A stretch of 64,000 bases of DNA, from NCBI GenBank assembly GCA_029168955.1, contig JAPDOI010000174.1:248001-312000 (forward strand), given 5' to 3'. The position numbers and the translations under genes were made by a program. The notes under the pieces were generated by a model that worked only from the letters and a program-made list of their open reading frames with translations, was not told the origin of the DNA and made no database searches. The DNA is from Aplectana chamaeleonis. Taxonomy: Eukaryota; Nematoda; Chromadorea; Rhabditida; Cosmocercidae. Shown in pieces: positions 19,761 to 30,761 of the stretch. Within the stretch, counting starts at the first letter, position 1. Each line of letters opens with the position of its first letter.

Positions 19761-20709
19761 GTAGACACCTATACAGGGTCAAGCGTACATTGGGATGATC
19801 CCAGTATGGGAGGAGGGAGGGGCCGCAGTTTGGCAGGCCGCGGAGGGGGAGGGGGGAGGGGGGCAGAATTGGGCCGTTACAAGTGAAAATCATGATCTGC
19901 TCCGCTCAGCAAAATGCTTTGTTTCCCAAGTTTTTTTTTAAGGCTTTCGAATTTGAATTTGCCTCCACTTCAATTTTTTATTGATTTTATTCTCAATCCT
20001 GAAGTGCGGACATTCGAATCAAAATTTTCATTTCAAAATTTTGGTGAACTGTAAACAGCCATGAACTTTTCACGTGATTGTTTAAAAACTGGAGTGATTC
20101 AATATGGGTAAATAGCAACAACAAGATGTGCAAACAGGGGGAATCACGTATTCCCAGACAAGAGTTTCTTCCAATGTTTTTGGAGTCATTTTGTTTCTAT
20201 TGTGAGTACACTTAGCGAACGATTTTTATTTAGAAAAAAAAAAAAACTAATTATCTCTCGTTGAGGGGATCAGAAAGCCAATACCGCTTGTAAACTGGCT
20301 ATTCGTAAAGTAGGCAATGTGCTTACCTCTAAAAACCCCTTGAAATTCAATTATAAACTGATTTGATATGGTGACTCTTCGTGAAAGTTCACGTATTTCA
20401 CCTCACTGGTAGAAAACAATGTGAGTGTGATTTGAAGGTATGACATGTGTGAATAAGATAAAACCGTTTTCTAACCTACTGTCTGGCTGCACGCGAAATT
20501 TCATTCCCGAAGTGTTGTGTGGAGATGCTTCACCCTACCAGGATCCAAAAATGTACCAAGTCCAGAGGTGGTAGAGGTCAAAGAAAATATCGTTTTCCCA
20601 CCTATACAGAAATGATTTTTGGAACATTTGCTACATTTTGGTACCTACTTGCTCGGTACCAATTTTTTTTTCACAGGGTTTTTCCTTCGGGCTCCCAATA
20701 GTGAAGTAA
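19761..20709. other. Unassigned; one G-rich tract
   Basis: A purine/G-rich tract lies at about 19805-19865 (GGAGGGGGAGGGGGGAGG). The remainder is AT-rich with no recognised gene or repeat. Confidence 0.4.
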
Positions 20710-21182
20710 GAGAAAAAAATTCTCGTAGATCCTGTCCATGTAGGGTTTACTTTGAAGCTTTCTACTAGTACTATTCACAGCAAAAGTTTGAGACCCCCTG
20801 CTCTTCATTGCGCCGAGAACGAGCCACGGGAATACCTAAATTCGCTTAATGGGATTTGGACCCCTAAAACCGCTACAATCCCATAAAGGATTTCGGTAAA
20901 CCTTTCTGGAAGGGACTGCGCGACATTTTCTAGTACAACTTTCTCTGGAGAACAACTTGCCACCTAAAAACAGCCGAGAAAAAGCAGATCAATGTGTTAT
21001 TGTTTGCGTCAAAAAGACCCAAAATCTCTTCCGGACTCGGAGCTGTCATACATATATGAGAAAAAACTTTTCACGTAGATCCTGTGCATGTGGGGTTCAT
21101 TTTGAAGCTTTCCACTAGTATTATCCACAGCCCAAGTCTGAGACCACTAGCTCTCGTTTGAACCGAGAAATAGCCATTAAAC
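20710..21182. repeat. Direct repeat pair offset by 350 bp
   Basis: 20710-20832 and 21060-21182 are similar (CGTAGATCCTGT, TTTGAAGCTTTC, CTAGTA, GAGACC, CCGAGAA). This gives either two copies of a 350-bp unit or the flanking repeats of a short insertion. Confidence 0.55.
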
Positions 21183-21760
21183 AAGGAAAATGTTGATAAA
21201 TTTCTATATAGTCAGAAAAAAAGAAAAAAAGGAAGTAGAGAATGAATGGGAAAAGATTCAACCTTTTGTTCGCTGAGGGGGGGGGGGGCGCAGTGACAAG
21301 CCACCCACTGGGAGGGGGAGGGTGGGGGGCACTCCTCACCGACCGATCCCATTGCCTCGCCTGACCCTGCCCCCATAGGACAAGAGGCGCGGCATGCCGC
21401 GTCGCTCGAAAAAAATTCGCCGCTTGGACTATAAACGTTCCGAGTATAGTCTGAGTGATGACGCGAAATTGCGTGGCTGAGCGCGCTTCAGACTGGGAAT
21501 CGCATATTTTTCCACTCCCCCATAGCGTTTGCTATGAAAACATTATCTCCTCACGCGCACATCTTTATTTCCATTTTATTTATTTTTCATATTGAAATTG
21601 TTCAAAACATGGAGTATGGATGTTATGGAAGAGGAATTATGGAAGATGTGCGGAATCTACTGTTCTTTGTCCGATCCACAAATTTTCTGATTTCCTCAAA
21701 AACGACCAAAAATATTCTAATGGGTGATTTCACTGTTATTTAGTCTTTCGATATTCACTC
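21183..21760. other. Unassigned; G-run region
   Basis: Contains a run of 12 G at about 21278-21289 and a GGGAGGGGGAGGG tract near 21311-21330. The sequence after 21400 has a GCCGCTTGGACTATAAACG stretch but no gene that I recognise. Confidence 0.4.
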
Positions 21761-22000
21761 ATGCGCTTGACGGATTGAACGACAGCACAATAGGGGTTGC
21801 ACCCCAAGACTGGCATCAAATTAAACCACTCGTTGTCAGCAGCAGGTGCTGCCAACGCAGCCTGGATTTGAACTCCTCCTCATTGCCGACATCGGGTTCA
21901 ACTTTTCGCTGTCAGCAGCAGATGTTCTTAAAATCATCAGGAGCTGCTAACGAGGTGGGCTTGAAACCCAATATCCGTTTAAAGCGCATGCCGCTGTTAG
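21761..22000. repeat. CAGCAG/GCTGCTAACG dispersed repeat
   Basis: Internal near-repeats (GTCAGCAGCAGGTGCTG and GCTGTCAGCAGCAGATG) and CACAATAGGGGTTGCACCCC resemble pieces at 54440-54570 and 57690-57840. The 149-codon frame at 21724-22173 spans this repeat. It starts with a hydrophobic stretch but shows no domain, so it is not called. Confidence 0.4.
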
Positions 22001-22357
22001 CGGCACCTGCTGCGGACTCTATGTCAGTCCTATGTACCTCTAATGCGCCGTCGTCTAACCCTGAGCTTTGCGATGCAATAAAGCATAATCCCAGATGCCT
22101 TTACCTTTCGGGGGAATCGATCGAAGCGAATGTCTGCCACGATTTTCCTTATTCTTGGATAGAAATCCCATAGTTGATATCAACTTATGTGGTGAAGTTT
22201 TCCTAATAGTTTGAACATCGGTGGTATCAGTTTACTAATTTGCGGACTTTCTCGGCTGGAAATTAGACTATATGCTTCTGTGTTCTCGTGAAGGACATCT
22301 AGCTGCCACTAGCAAATATTTTTTTCTGTAACTAACACCTTGTTTCTGCAGGGCTGA

Positions 22358-22473
22358 TTTGAGACAAGTTACTGAGAAGAGGCGCACAAATCGCCACATT
22401 TTGTTTTCGAGCAAAGAGTTACTTGCGCGGCAAAATGAGCATCAGTCGGGCAAATTATCTTAATTTTCTGACA
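22358..22473 (+). CDS. Candidate terminal exon, unknown protein
   Basis: A nematode-like acceptor (TTTCTGCAG) ending near 22351 is followed by a frame with about 37 hydrophilic codons (including DLRQVTEKRRTNRHI and SKELLARQNEHQSG) up to TAA at 22471-22473. Composition differs from the AT-rich surroundings. No family is recognised, there is no partner exon that I can join, and chance cannot be excluded. Confidence 0.25.
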
Positions 22474-22960
22474 TATTTGTCAGAATCGCAGAACATTATT
22501 CATTCCGAAAAACACCGAGCAATGTTTCTTTTTACCATACCACCGTTTTCACCCTGCTTTCCTCAGTTTATTTCTCTTCTGGATACTTGCTCATGCTTTA
22601 TTGCTCTCCACCTCAGTAATTTCTCACCTAGTGTCACTGCAATGGAGCAAACAAACACTGTTGTGTCACCTATAAAACACCTCATAAGTTTCTATTCTGG
22701 TACTCCTCACATTCTCATATGCATGACTATTTTGCTCAATTTCGCTACTACAGCCAACCTAGAAGTCATTAGAAATCGCACCTGTCGTTTGTTTCCTCTA
22801 CGGGAATCGGAAGCACTTGAATGACTTTGAGCCTCGATTTGCCTCGGGTTAAATTCGTTGGCGTGGGTGTGATGGATGGGAAATAAGCCCCCCGGCCGCA
22901 GTGAATGAAGTACCCTCATGTAGGGAAACAACATTTTTTACAAGCACTACAACAGCTGCA
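22474..22960. other. Unassigned
   Basis: AT-rich with open frames of up to 133 codons (22423-22824) lacking domain, bias or conserved copy elsewhere. Nothing can be supported. Confidence 0.4.
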
Positions 22961-23378
22961 GTTGTTGGCTTCTTCTACGATCAAATGAGAACTTCTTGAA
23001 AAATCACTTTTATTGGCAATATTTCGGTGTATAACACCTTTCTCCAGCCTGTAATATTTCAAATATACAGCAGGTATCTAACAGGGTCGTAGTAAACAAT
23101 GCAAAGCACTAACCAAGCGAAATCCAATTAGTGCGCTCTGCAAAAGCGCTTTTTCGGGGTTGCCAAATCAAAGTAAGAGCCAAATCAAAATTTGCAGACC
23201 GCACTACTTGGCTTTGCTACTCGCTTGGTTAGTACTTTGCATTGTTTAATACGACCCTATTAGTTACTTGCTGTATATTTGAAACATAGCAGGCTTGATG
23301 AAGGTGTTATACTCCGAAATGTTGTCAATAAAGGTGATTTTCAAAGAAGTTCTCAATTGATCGTAGAAGAAACCAACA
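22961..23378. mobile_element. Palindromic MITE, 418 bp
   Basis: Arms of about 190 bp: GTTGTTGGCTTCTTCTACGA at left, TCGTAGAAGAAACCAAC at right, with GCAAAGCACTAACCAAGCGA against CTCGCTTGGTTAGTACTTTG near the centre at 23165. Arm identity is high, so the copy is young or kept homogeneous. Confidence 0.8.
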
Positions 23379-23668
23379 AGTACACATGAGATTTCGGGAT
23401 AGCACAGTTTTATTGACTGAACCTGTGTTCTGGAATGAATATGGAGGAAGTGTAGATAAACATTCTAAATTATGCACTCAACACCAGTCCATGTTTTCAC
23501 CCTTCCCGAATATTGGGGAAAAGGATTCAGCACAGGCTGAGGTTATCACAATAAAGGGGAAGGGTCATGAGTGGCTCTTGTGTACCAAAGGGGGGAGGAC
23601 ATGGTGCCTTAAGGGGAGTAATACCGCCCTGCTGGCCTTGCGCTGAACAACTAATGCTTCCTAGGCGC

Positions 23669-23760
23669 TGCAAACGCGTGACGCGCTGGCGTGGCGTGAG
23701 GCTATTCATACTCCAACGCGCGTGCCGCGCTGGCGATGAGGACTATGAACGGATTCGAAG
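23669..23760. mobile_element. MITE fragment, GCGCTATTCATACT family
   Basis: GACGCGCTGGCGTGGCGTGA, GGCTATTCATACTCCAACG and GCCGCGCTGGCGATGAG match the ends of the 0.5-kb and 58.6-kb copies, but the interior is missing. Confidence 0.5.
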
Positions 23761-24255
23761 CAGCATGCTGAATCCGCGTTAGGAAAACTTTTTTTTATTT
23801 CTAGTTGTTTCCTCAATAGAACGATTTTTTGGTGTATTCGAAAAAAAAAGGATAGTGCTGCTCGGTCAGGTCATGAGCGCAATACTGGCACAAGTGCTAT
23901 TTAGAACTATGTGCAGTGAACACATTAGATTGGATAGGACATCCCAAAAAAGATAGGACATCCCTCAGTAAGGGTACATATTTACATACCCATCACACAT
24001 TTTTCGAGTGTTTCAAAAACTTTCCTCGGACTTTGCTCAAAATTTGTATGTAGGACTTAATTAGGGCGCTGTAAGACGAATTAGTTGTCGGTTTCTCAAA
24101 GATCTGAGGGGACCTGTAGATTACGGTACCATGCCATGCTGGGGGCAAAACCTACAGTCTAGCTCCCTCATTCTGAGCGGGTGGAAGTAAGGCTTATCGG
24201 GCTAATCATATCGAAATCTCCTTATCACTGTTATATTTTGCCATCGACAAATGAA
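23761..24255. other. Unassigned
   Basis: No gene or repeat recognised apart from a short doublet of AAGATAGGACATCCC near 23935-23965. Confidence 0.4.
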
Positions 24256-24640
24256 TGTTGCATTCGTATTCAGCATTCCGAATAACCCTCGCAAAGAAAT
24301 TTGGAGCCGAATCTGAGAACTTGACCAAATTACCGTATACCCACCGTTATCTACCGTAAGCCGACAGAAATCGGTAAACTGACATCAGATTCGTACTAAG
24401 CACACCAAATGACCCCAGTGGAACAATTTGAGCCACATCCTATCATAGCATTCCGGAAATCGTCAAAGGTTGCGTTTCGCCCTCAAATTTTCCCCGATGG
24501 GAAGCTTTCTACAAAATAAGTCGAAATTTCAGGAAAATCGTCAAATAAACCTTAGATTCGTGATCAGCACCCCAAATAATCCCCTGAGGAAATTTCAAGT
24601 CAATTCTGAATCTTTTTTTCTAAACGTTTTCAGAACCCCT
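24256..24640. repeat. Degenerate tandem repeat, about 3 units of 130-165 bp
   Basis: Each unit has the order ATTCGT-A/G-TCAGCA, CC-AAATAA-CC, AATTT-GAG, then AAATCGTCAAA. Instances begin near 24256, 24387 and 24551. Confidence 0.5.
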
Positions 24641-25693
24641 TAATTGGTAGAAGTAAATGCTCAACCAACAATACGTACAAGTCCAAAACCTTATCACTGT
24701 AGTCGAAGTTCGAGAAATGCGCTTTCACCCAAACTTCGTACAGGGAGGAGGTTGTTTTGAACGTGTCCGTTTCCAGACTTTGGAAAGATTATTGAGCGTT
24801 TTGGAAGGTACAAAAAGTGCAAAAAGAAACAGTTTTAAGCTTATAACTTCTTTGAGCCAACAGCTTGGGGCTGAATACGACACAGTTTTCTATGGATGCC
24901 CAAGAGATACTAACAATACTATTCACTTCGGCAGATGCGTTTACCGCTCTAAACACTTCCCTTGTTACACATCTGCAGGTCATTTTCTAAAACTAGTTGC
25001 TTGTACTCATTTGATCGTGTTTAGAGAGACGCAACTACGACTTTGTGAGATTCGGACGATCAAGCCCTGAGAAGAAAGCCTCTTACGACTACATTCGATT
25101 CGGGAAGCGAAGTTCATCGAGTCGGAGTCTAGACGACGCTCGATTTTCCTCTTATCAACTTTAGTAGACAACTGGGGTACCCAGTTGACACTTGATATGT
25201 TATGGATAGAGATGACTCCGCTCAAAGAGATGTGGCTAAGGCCGAATAATCTAACAAACCGTGTATCTGTTCAGACAATGAAGATTTCCTTGTTTGTTCG
25301 AAACAATGGGGAAGAATAGTGTGATGACCTAGAAAAAAAGGCTATCCGAAGAATGTCCATTATATTTCTTTGGACATAAATGCACGTCTTTTATTCCAAT
25401 AATAATAAAGTAAACGCATAGAAGTGCCTACTGTATCCATGACGATGATGAAGCGGCAGGTGCTAAACGATATCAGCTGCTGTTTTCAGTCGAGTTCGAG
25501 ACTAATAAAGCTTAGACGAGGTGTCCGTACGGTGAAGATACTTCGTACAAATAATTCATTATGGAAGTCGGCTAATCCCTACACAGCTTTTCCACAACTC
25601 TTGTGGCGGAATGGAATTTGTTATACTCCGTTTATGACGGAGCGCATAGACTCATGGTCCGCCTCTGCACTTCTAAATGGTCTGCAGAGTTGC
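24641..25693. other. Unassigned; unrecognised 137-codon frame
   Basis: The plus frame 24657-25070 has a Cys/His-containing stretch (YGCPRDTNNTIHFGRC) but no motif that I can place and no clear splice partners. The rest shows nothing. A short self-complementary ACTCCGTTTATGACGGAG lies near 25625-25642. Confidence 0.35.
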
Positions 25694-26175
25694 AAGGACC
25701 GGCGACTGGTCGCCGACCCGTCAGCCTTGACGCGGCGACAAAACTGTTTCAAAACATTATCGTCGCGGCGTCGGTTGCCGCTCGCTGGCAGTGATTAGGG
25801 CCGTCGTGGCGTTGATACACTCTGCGGTGCCCCCTGGTCGCCCTTCACGCCGCGTCGGTCGCCCTCGTCGCCGAATGTAATCTATATTGCATCACCCAGT
25901 GCTGCTCATCGCTGCGTCGCCCCTTAAAGAGGTCCCTAGAGTTGAAGTCGCGGCGTTGCTCGCAGCGACGAACAGCACTGGGTGATGTAATATTGATTAC
26001 ATTCGGCGACGATGGCGACCGACGCGGCGTGAAGGGCGACGAAGCGGCACCCCAGAGAGTATTGACGCCACGACGGCCCTACATCACAGCCAGCGGGCAG
26101 CCGCGACGATAATGTTTTGAATCATTTTTGTCGCAGCGTCAGGGCTAAAGCTCGGCGACCACTCGCCGGTCTCTG
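25694..26175. mobile_element. Palindromic GC-rich MITE, 482 bp
   Basis: Arms of about 230 bp meet near 25934: GGCGACTGGTCGCCGACCC at left and CGGCGACCACTCGCCGGTC at right, with GCATCACCCAGTGCTG against CAGCACTGGGTGATGT. A half copy is at 19490-19760. The frame at 25424-25798 enters the left arm and is not called. Confidence 0.75.
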
Positions 26176-26180
26176 ACCCC

Positions 26181-26626
26181 TTACAGGCAGTGTCCACGAT
26201 AAATTTCGTCCTCGGTTTTGGCCGGAAATCGAAAGTTCAGGGTCTCATTGGAGTACTGGGGTCGAAAGAACAAACAAAAACGAGCCCGAAAGAGCTCCAT
26301 ACGGCTTCGAAGTCTGCTCGCGCTAGCCCTTCCGCTCGCGGTCGAGTTTTCCGAGGAACAGTTTGGTCCGCTTCTGCACTAGCATTGGAGCGCGAGTGCG
26401 GCTGAGTTTTAGCATTGGGGCGCATTTTCGCACGCTGTCTATTTCAGGCCCATGCCCGCGCAACTGATCCATTATTGAAATGTGGCTTTCAAGAAGAAGA
26501 GCTGATTTTGGATGTTTCGCAGCGTTTTTCATGATTCTTTCTTCACTGATGAAACAGTCAAACTCTAAATCTTCGTTTTCTGGTGGAAACTCGGAAACGA
26601 TTTTTATCGTGGACACTGCCTTTAAA
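26181..26626. mobile_element. TTTAAAGGCAG MITE, subfamily 3
   Basis: The left end ACAGGCAGTGTCCACGATAA and right end TTTATCGTGGACACTGCC are inverted over 446 bp. The right end shares TTTAAA (26621-26626) with the next MITE. Confidence 0.75.
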
Positions 26627-27056
26627 GGCAGAGTTCATGATAAATTTCACTTCCGATATCTCCACGGTTTACGAAAGTTCTGGTGCCCTATATAGCAATG
26701 CGTGCTTAAAAAGGACGCGAAAGACGCGTTTTGAACCAAAATAGGCCCTCTCTTGTTTACGTTGATTTTTGAGCGTGGAGGAACTGATTCATAGAAGGAT
26801 GATACCTATCAGTGCAATGAAGCGATCAGTCCACTTATCAGCACTTCCTTGACTAGCTCATTCCTGTAATCTGAGTCTTCATTTGTTCCTTTCAAGGGGC
26901 GGATCTGGGGCACCAGGCGTGTCTGGGGCACCAAAACGTTTGTGTGCAGCCATTATTTTGGTGCTCCTGGCTCGTTTTCTACCGTTCTTTCGACACTGGG
27001 AGCCTAGGATCCTTCTCGCCTATCATTTCACTGTGGAAAGTCAATGAGGATGATCA
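26621..27056. mobile_element. TTTAAAGGCAG MITE, subfamily 1, copy B (reverse)
   Basis: Reverse-orientation relative of 16840-17295 (ATCTCCACGG, AAGACGCGTTTTGA, CCTAGGATCCTTCTCGCC). The right terminus stops at GATGATCATCGT, where the next element begins, so a few terminal bases are lost. Confidence 0.7.
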
Positions 27057-27247
27057 TCGTCCATACCTCAGGCAAACCATCGCTCCGAGCGGGACCGGCT
27101 CCTCCCAATTATGACGTCATCGCCCGGACAGCGGCCGAGGGGCCAACTGGCACCGCGGTCCCTGTCCGGTGCCAGTTCGCCCCTCGGTCGCTCTCCGGTC
27201 GCTCTCGGAGCCACAGCGGTGCCATCGCCAGAGACAGAGAGACGCGG

Positions 27248-27308
27248 GATTGGTTGTTCTTTGAGTGATAACGTGCGAGCCACGTTATCACTCAAAGAAC
27301 AACCAATC
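27248..27308. repeat. Perfect 28-bp stem hairpin with 5-base loop
   Basis: 27248-27275 is the exact complement of 27281-27308 with CGAGC as loop. Each arm carries ATTGG/CCAAT. It ends 7 bp before a TATA box. Confidence 0.9.
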
Positions 27309-27315
27309 CTGCGGG

Positions 27316-27323
27316 TATAAAAG
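27316..27323 (+). promoter_or_regulatory. TATA box (TATAAAAG) inside the cargo element
   Basis: TATAAAAGGCGGC follows the CCAAT-bearing hairpin. An AATAAA lies about 265 bp downstream near 27582-27587. This spacing suits a short non-coding transcript or an LTR-like unit, but no LTR partner is present in the window. Confidence 0.4.
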
Positions 27324-27985
27324 GCGGCTCGCCTCGTGAAGACGGGTAGTTGGCCTTTCGAGGCCACTCTTGAGAGGTGACCTCGGACCACTCTCAGGAT
27401 GACAATTTTTGGCGGCCGAGAGGATCCCTCATGGCCCGCGGTGGGGAAGGCATCCTCATTGCGGACCATGCTGGGATGGTATCCTTTTTGCGGCCTGTGG
27501 CAGGATTAACCTCCTGACCCGCAGGCTGTAACAGGTACCTTATCCTCTTAACAGGCCTAATCCTCTCCAGGAGAGGCGGAAATAAAGAAAAATAGCAATT
27601 AGGAAATTTTTGAAAATCGCCCGAACAGAGACCGCAGTGCCAGTTGGGACCGAAGATCGCTCCGAGCGATACTGCTGTGGCCCGGAGAGCGGCTGCTGTG
27701 GCCCGAGTAGATGGCTAATCTTCGCTCGGAGCGGAGAGGCAGCGCCGCTCGAGTAGCTCTCCGGTACCGCTCGGAGCGATGGTTTGCCTGAGACGTTGCG
27801 AGGGCGCGCGATTACCCAAAATCGACGTTCATCGAGGGCACACGATTTTCTAGCCTCTCACTCGCGCTTACGCCTAATTCGGGAAAGATGCAGCTATATT
27901 CAAGCCAGTTGCTTAATCCCTCAGCAATAGAAGCCAAACCTACCTCAAAACCAATGCCTCGTGTCTAATACGCCTACCAAGACCA

Positions 27986-28811
27986 TCTCAGAAAAACGAA
28001 AACATGTTACATATAATATAAAGTGTAAGATGCTCGCGACAATCACGTATCTTACCTTCATATCGCATGTCACCTACACTTATATCACATGTAACTTAAT
28101 TAGAGCTGTAAGTTCCACGTTGCTGCTTCAGGTACGAATCAGCAAGCTTTAAGCTCTCTTGGACATCCCAGGAGCTTAAGGCTTGCTGCTACATAACTGA
28201 AGCAGCAAGCTTGGAACCCACGGCTTCATACTAAAGCATTGGGATTGAGCTTGCTTCAAAAATATTGCACGTTGCTTCCTCTTATCCTCCCCACGAATAA
28301 AACGAGTCCTGGGGTGCGAGAGGTCAACGACTTCGCCAGGGCGAGTGACCACCCGGTCGAATGCCAGTCCAATGGACATTCGGTATGAGACGGCCCATAT
28401 GCTGTACAGGTTTAGAAGAGGTGTCAGCATGGGCCTTCAGTTGCTGGAGATATTTGAATTATGTTACACTTATACTACATGTAATGTACTTGAGTAGAGA
28501 TAATTCACATGTATTCATTCAATTCACATGTCACATGTATGATAATTCACTGACGGAGATATATTACAAGTATGTTGCTTTCTTCTCTTATGTTACAAGT
28601 ATTATGTTTTCAGCAAGTGAAAACATATTACATGTAATATATCCTGCCGGGTGTATGATACGTGCGACCTTAGGGGGGGGGGGGGGGCGATATCACATGT
28701 AACATACATCGGTCTAGTAAATTCGCAAGTAATATACATTGGCCAATTTGTATTACATGTATATTGACTCGGACCTTTTATATTACATCTAATATGTTTT
28801 CATGTTTCCAA
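27986..28811. mobile_element. TTACATGTAA-rich TIR element, copy 1 (uninterrupted)
   Basis: Ends CTCAGAAAAACGAAAACATG and CATGTTTCCAAG are inverted over about 25-35 bp. The interior has many copies of the 10-base palindrome TTACATGTAA and variants. It is colinear with 50368-52896 minus its nested insertion: AACGACTTCGCCAGGGCGAG near 28327-28346 is the unoccupied site. A run of 14 G lies at 28674-28687. Confidence 0.72.
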
Positions 28812-28873
28812 GAAATGGTTAGCTTTGAGTGGTGGCAGTGACGTTTCGATCGCTTACGGGGTCGCCGATGGGG

Positions 28874-29091
28874 ACTATCCTAAACGGGGGGGGGGCACTC
28901 AAGTAAAAGTCAGAAATTAAATGAACTACCTCATAGGAATGAATGGAAAACCTGATAAAAGATGCTTGATGCTGCTGTCAGTCATTGTTGTTGATGAAAT
29001 TCTATAGAAATACTTCGATTGATAGCCGTTATAGATCGGTGGTTCATTTCATTTCTGACTTTTACCTGGGTGCCCCCCCCCGTTTAGGATC
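28874..29091. mobile_element. MITE with CTATCCTAAACGGGGG ends, copy 1
   Basis: Ends CTATCCTAAACGGGGGGGGG and CCCCCCCCGTTTAGGAT are inverted, with GTAAAAGTCAGAAATTAAAT against ATTTCATTTCTGACTTTTAC inside. A related copy is at 34879-35082. Confidence 0.75.
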
Positions 29092-29103
29092 GTCCCCGCC
29101 GAT

Positions 29104-30312
29104 GCATACCGGGGTCGACCGAGAACATGTCGATGACCGTAGTAGAGGGCTAGTACAGGACCTATGGCGTACCATGAGTTTATGCACTCCGTTATAAAGA
29201 AAATATGCTAGATTTTCGAGGCATTTCGAGGCGATCATATGAAAATTTTTATGCCTTACGAGATTGGCAAACAATAACAAAATTAGGATGATTAGAAAGT
29301 TTTGTTATGACAACTTCAGTATTGCCCTCTCAGACAATGGTTATACCAGGCACAACGCTGTGGTAAAGACAAGACAGCGGATATTACCGAGAGCTTCCAC
29401 AACAGACAGCTCACAGGAGTCGAAAAAACGCTGCAAGAAGCTGCACATAGCTAATGGAGTCTAGCTTTACACTTGGTGTTTCGTTGCCGCTGGTTTCTCC
29501 TGGACGTCTATCATATGGCGTAGCTAGGGCCATACGCTTCATTTCAAAGCCGACTTCGCTTTGTGTGATTTGCGCAGGCACGCTCTCTGCAGGCGTCGCA
29601 TGATTTTTACCGATTCAACATGCCTTAACAAACTTGTTGACTTGTTGATGGATAAGATCACTATCGAATATGGATCTCTTTATGATACAGAGAGGTGTGC
29701 GCTCATCAGAAACCGCTCGGTTGCTCAGACAGTAACACCGGGCACATGGCGGTCCGAACAACACCCACCCCGAGATCCGTAATATCCTCCTGCGTTCAGC
29801 CCAGCGAGCTTTTTTGCTTACCGCCATGAGGCTCTGTTCAGCACGGATAGGCCTTTCAATGGCGCCGGTCTGACCGGTGATCAGAGTGAATTTCTAGGTT
29901 GGCTGCCGGCGATCTCGTCCCTTCAGTGTTTTCACTTCACCGCGGAACCTTGTCACAGGTTTACTTTGCTCAGAAGAAAAAGGCTGAATAATACCAGGGA
30001 CGCCCCTCTCGCGGTCCGAACATAGAAATAGAGAAACCCGAACCAAGGTTTATTCTCGTCCAAAAGTCGTCGAAGGTTTTATCCGGAGTGCTCAACACAA
30101 TTGTGGTGAGCGCGAAGCGCTCACCAGGATTTGGCTTTGATCTCTTCCCGCGCGGATGCCCTACAATGAGATCACCTATTCATACCGTCAACAGAGGTAT
30201 GAGCTGTACACTATTCGACGCGCTGCAAGAAATTACATATGTGTGCAACTTTTCATCCCAACTGGTCCCCGCTTTCTAAAGTTATGACCTCTCAAAGTAC
30301 GCAAAAACGTTC
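29104..30312. other. Unassigned 1.2-kb stretch
   Basis: No domain, RNA gene or repeat recognised. Short frames (29561-29782, 29615-29827, 30088-30279) have no supporting bias or splice context. Confidence 0.4.
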
Positions 30313-30387
30313 TCCACCACCGCCTCCGCCTCCGCTTCCGCCTCCGCCTCCGCCACCGCCTCCGCCTCCGCCTCCACCTCCGTCCGT
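30313..30387. repeat. (CCGCCT)n hexanucleotide microsatellite
   Basis: About 12 degenerate units of CCGCCT/CCACCG. The proline run on the plus strand and the arginine/tryptophan run on the minus strand are by-products. Confidence 0.9.
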
Positions 30388-30610
30388 CGAAAACCATTTT
30401 TTTGGAAGGCGTGGACCAAATCGCTCGAAAATTTGTGACTAGAGGTAATCGGCCACGGGAATGACGAAAATAATTGTCAGAACTCACCATAATGACTTCT
30501 GGGCCCCTAACGGGCGTTCGAAACTCGGAAACCGGCCTCTCAAGAATAGTTTATGAAAATGGTGGGTTTTTCGTTATCAGTCATTGTTTTCTTAGACTCC
30601 ATATAAACAC

Positions 30611-30737
30611 CTTGCTCTCCAGGGTGGTGTACTTTGAACGTCCGGCTCGGAAGAGGACGCTGTGCGGGTTGATGTACTTGACCGCGGCGCGTATTCGTTC
30701 AAAGCGCACCATCGATAAGAAGGCGTCGCAGGATGTG
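30611..30737 (-). CDS. Candidate internal exon beside the minisatellite, unknown protein
   Basis: On the minus strand an acceptor-like ACACTTCAG ends at 30738, and a donor-like AAG|GTGTTT follows 30611, bracketing 127 bp with GC-rich third positions. The frame includes SCDAFLSMVRFERIRAAVKY and SVLFRAGRSKYTTLESK. It is open and continues into the minisatellite frame upstream (minus open frame 30581-31285). I do not recognise the family. If real, the 21-bp array would be intronic or a repetitive coding part of the same gene. Confidence 0.35.
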
Positions 30738-30761
30738 CTGAAGTGTCGGTTGACTATGTGA

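Larger units (their letters stand above)
27067..27792. mobile_element. GC-rich cargo element, CTCAGGCAAACCATCGCTCC ends, copy 1
   Basis: Inverted ends CTCAGGCAAACCATCGCTCC at 27067 and the complement ending at 27792. Terminal modules of about 160-180 bp (27067-27230 and 27610-27792) match, in reverse orientation, those of 50806-52316. The interiors differ completely: here 380 bp with a 28-bp perfect hairpin, a TATA box and AATAAA; there 1.2 kb with a 42-bp minisatellite. No transposase is present. Confidence 0.7.

Noticed and set aside
21724..22173. 149-codon secreted protein
   Set aside because: Hydrophobic start, but the body overlaps a CAGCAG-containing dispersed repeat with relatives at 54.4 and 57.7 kb.
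24657..25070. 137-codon frame as a host gene
   Set aside because: No family, splice signals or codon bias; it follows a degenerate tandem repeat.
27230..27610. Solo LTR inside the cargo element (TATA followed by AATAAA)
   Set aside because: No paired LTR, target duplication or primer site could be found; kept only as a promoter-like observation.
30239..30490. Polyproline protein (plus) or Arg/Trp-rich protein (minus)
   Set aside because: Direct translation of a (CCGCCT)n microsatellite.
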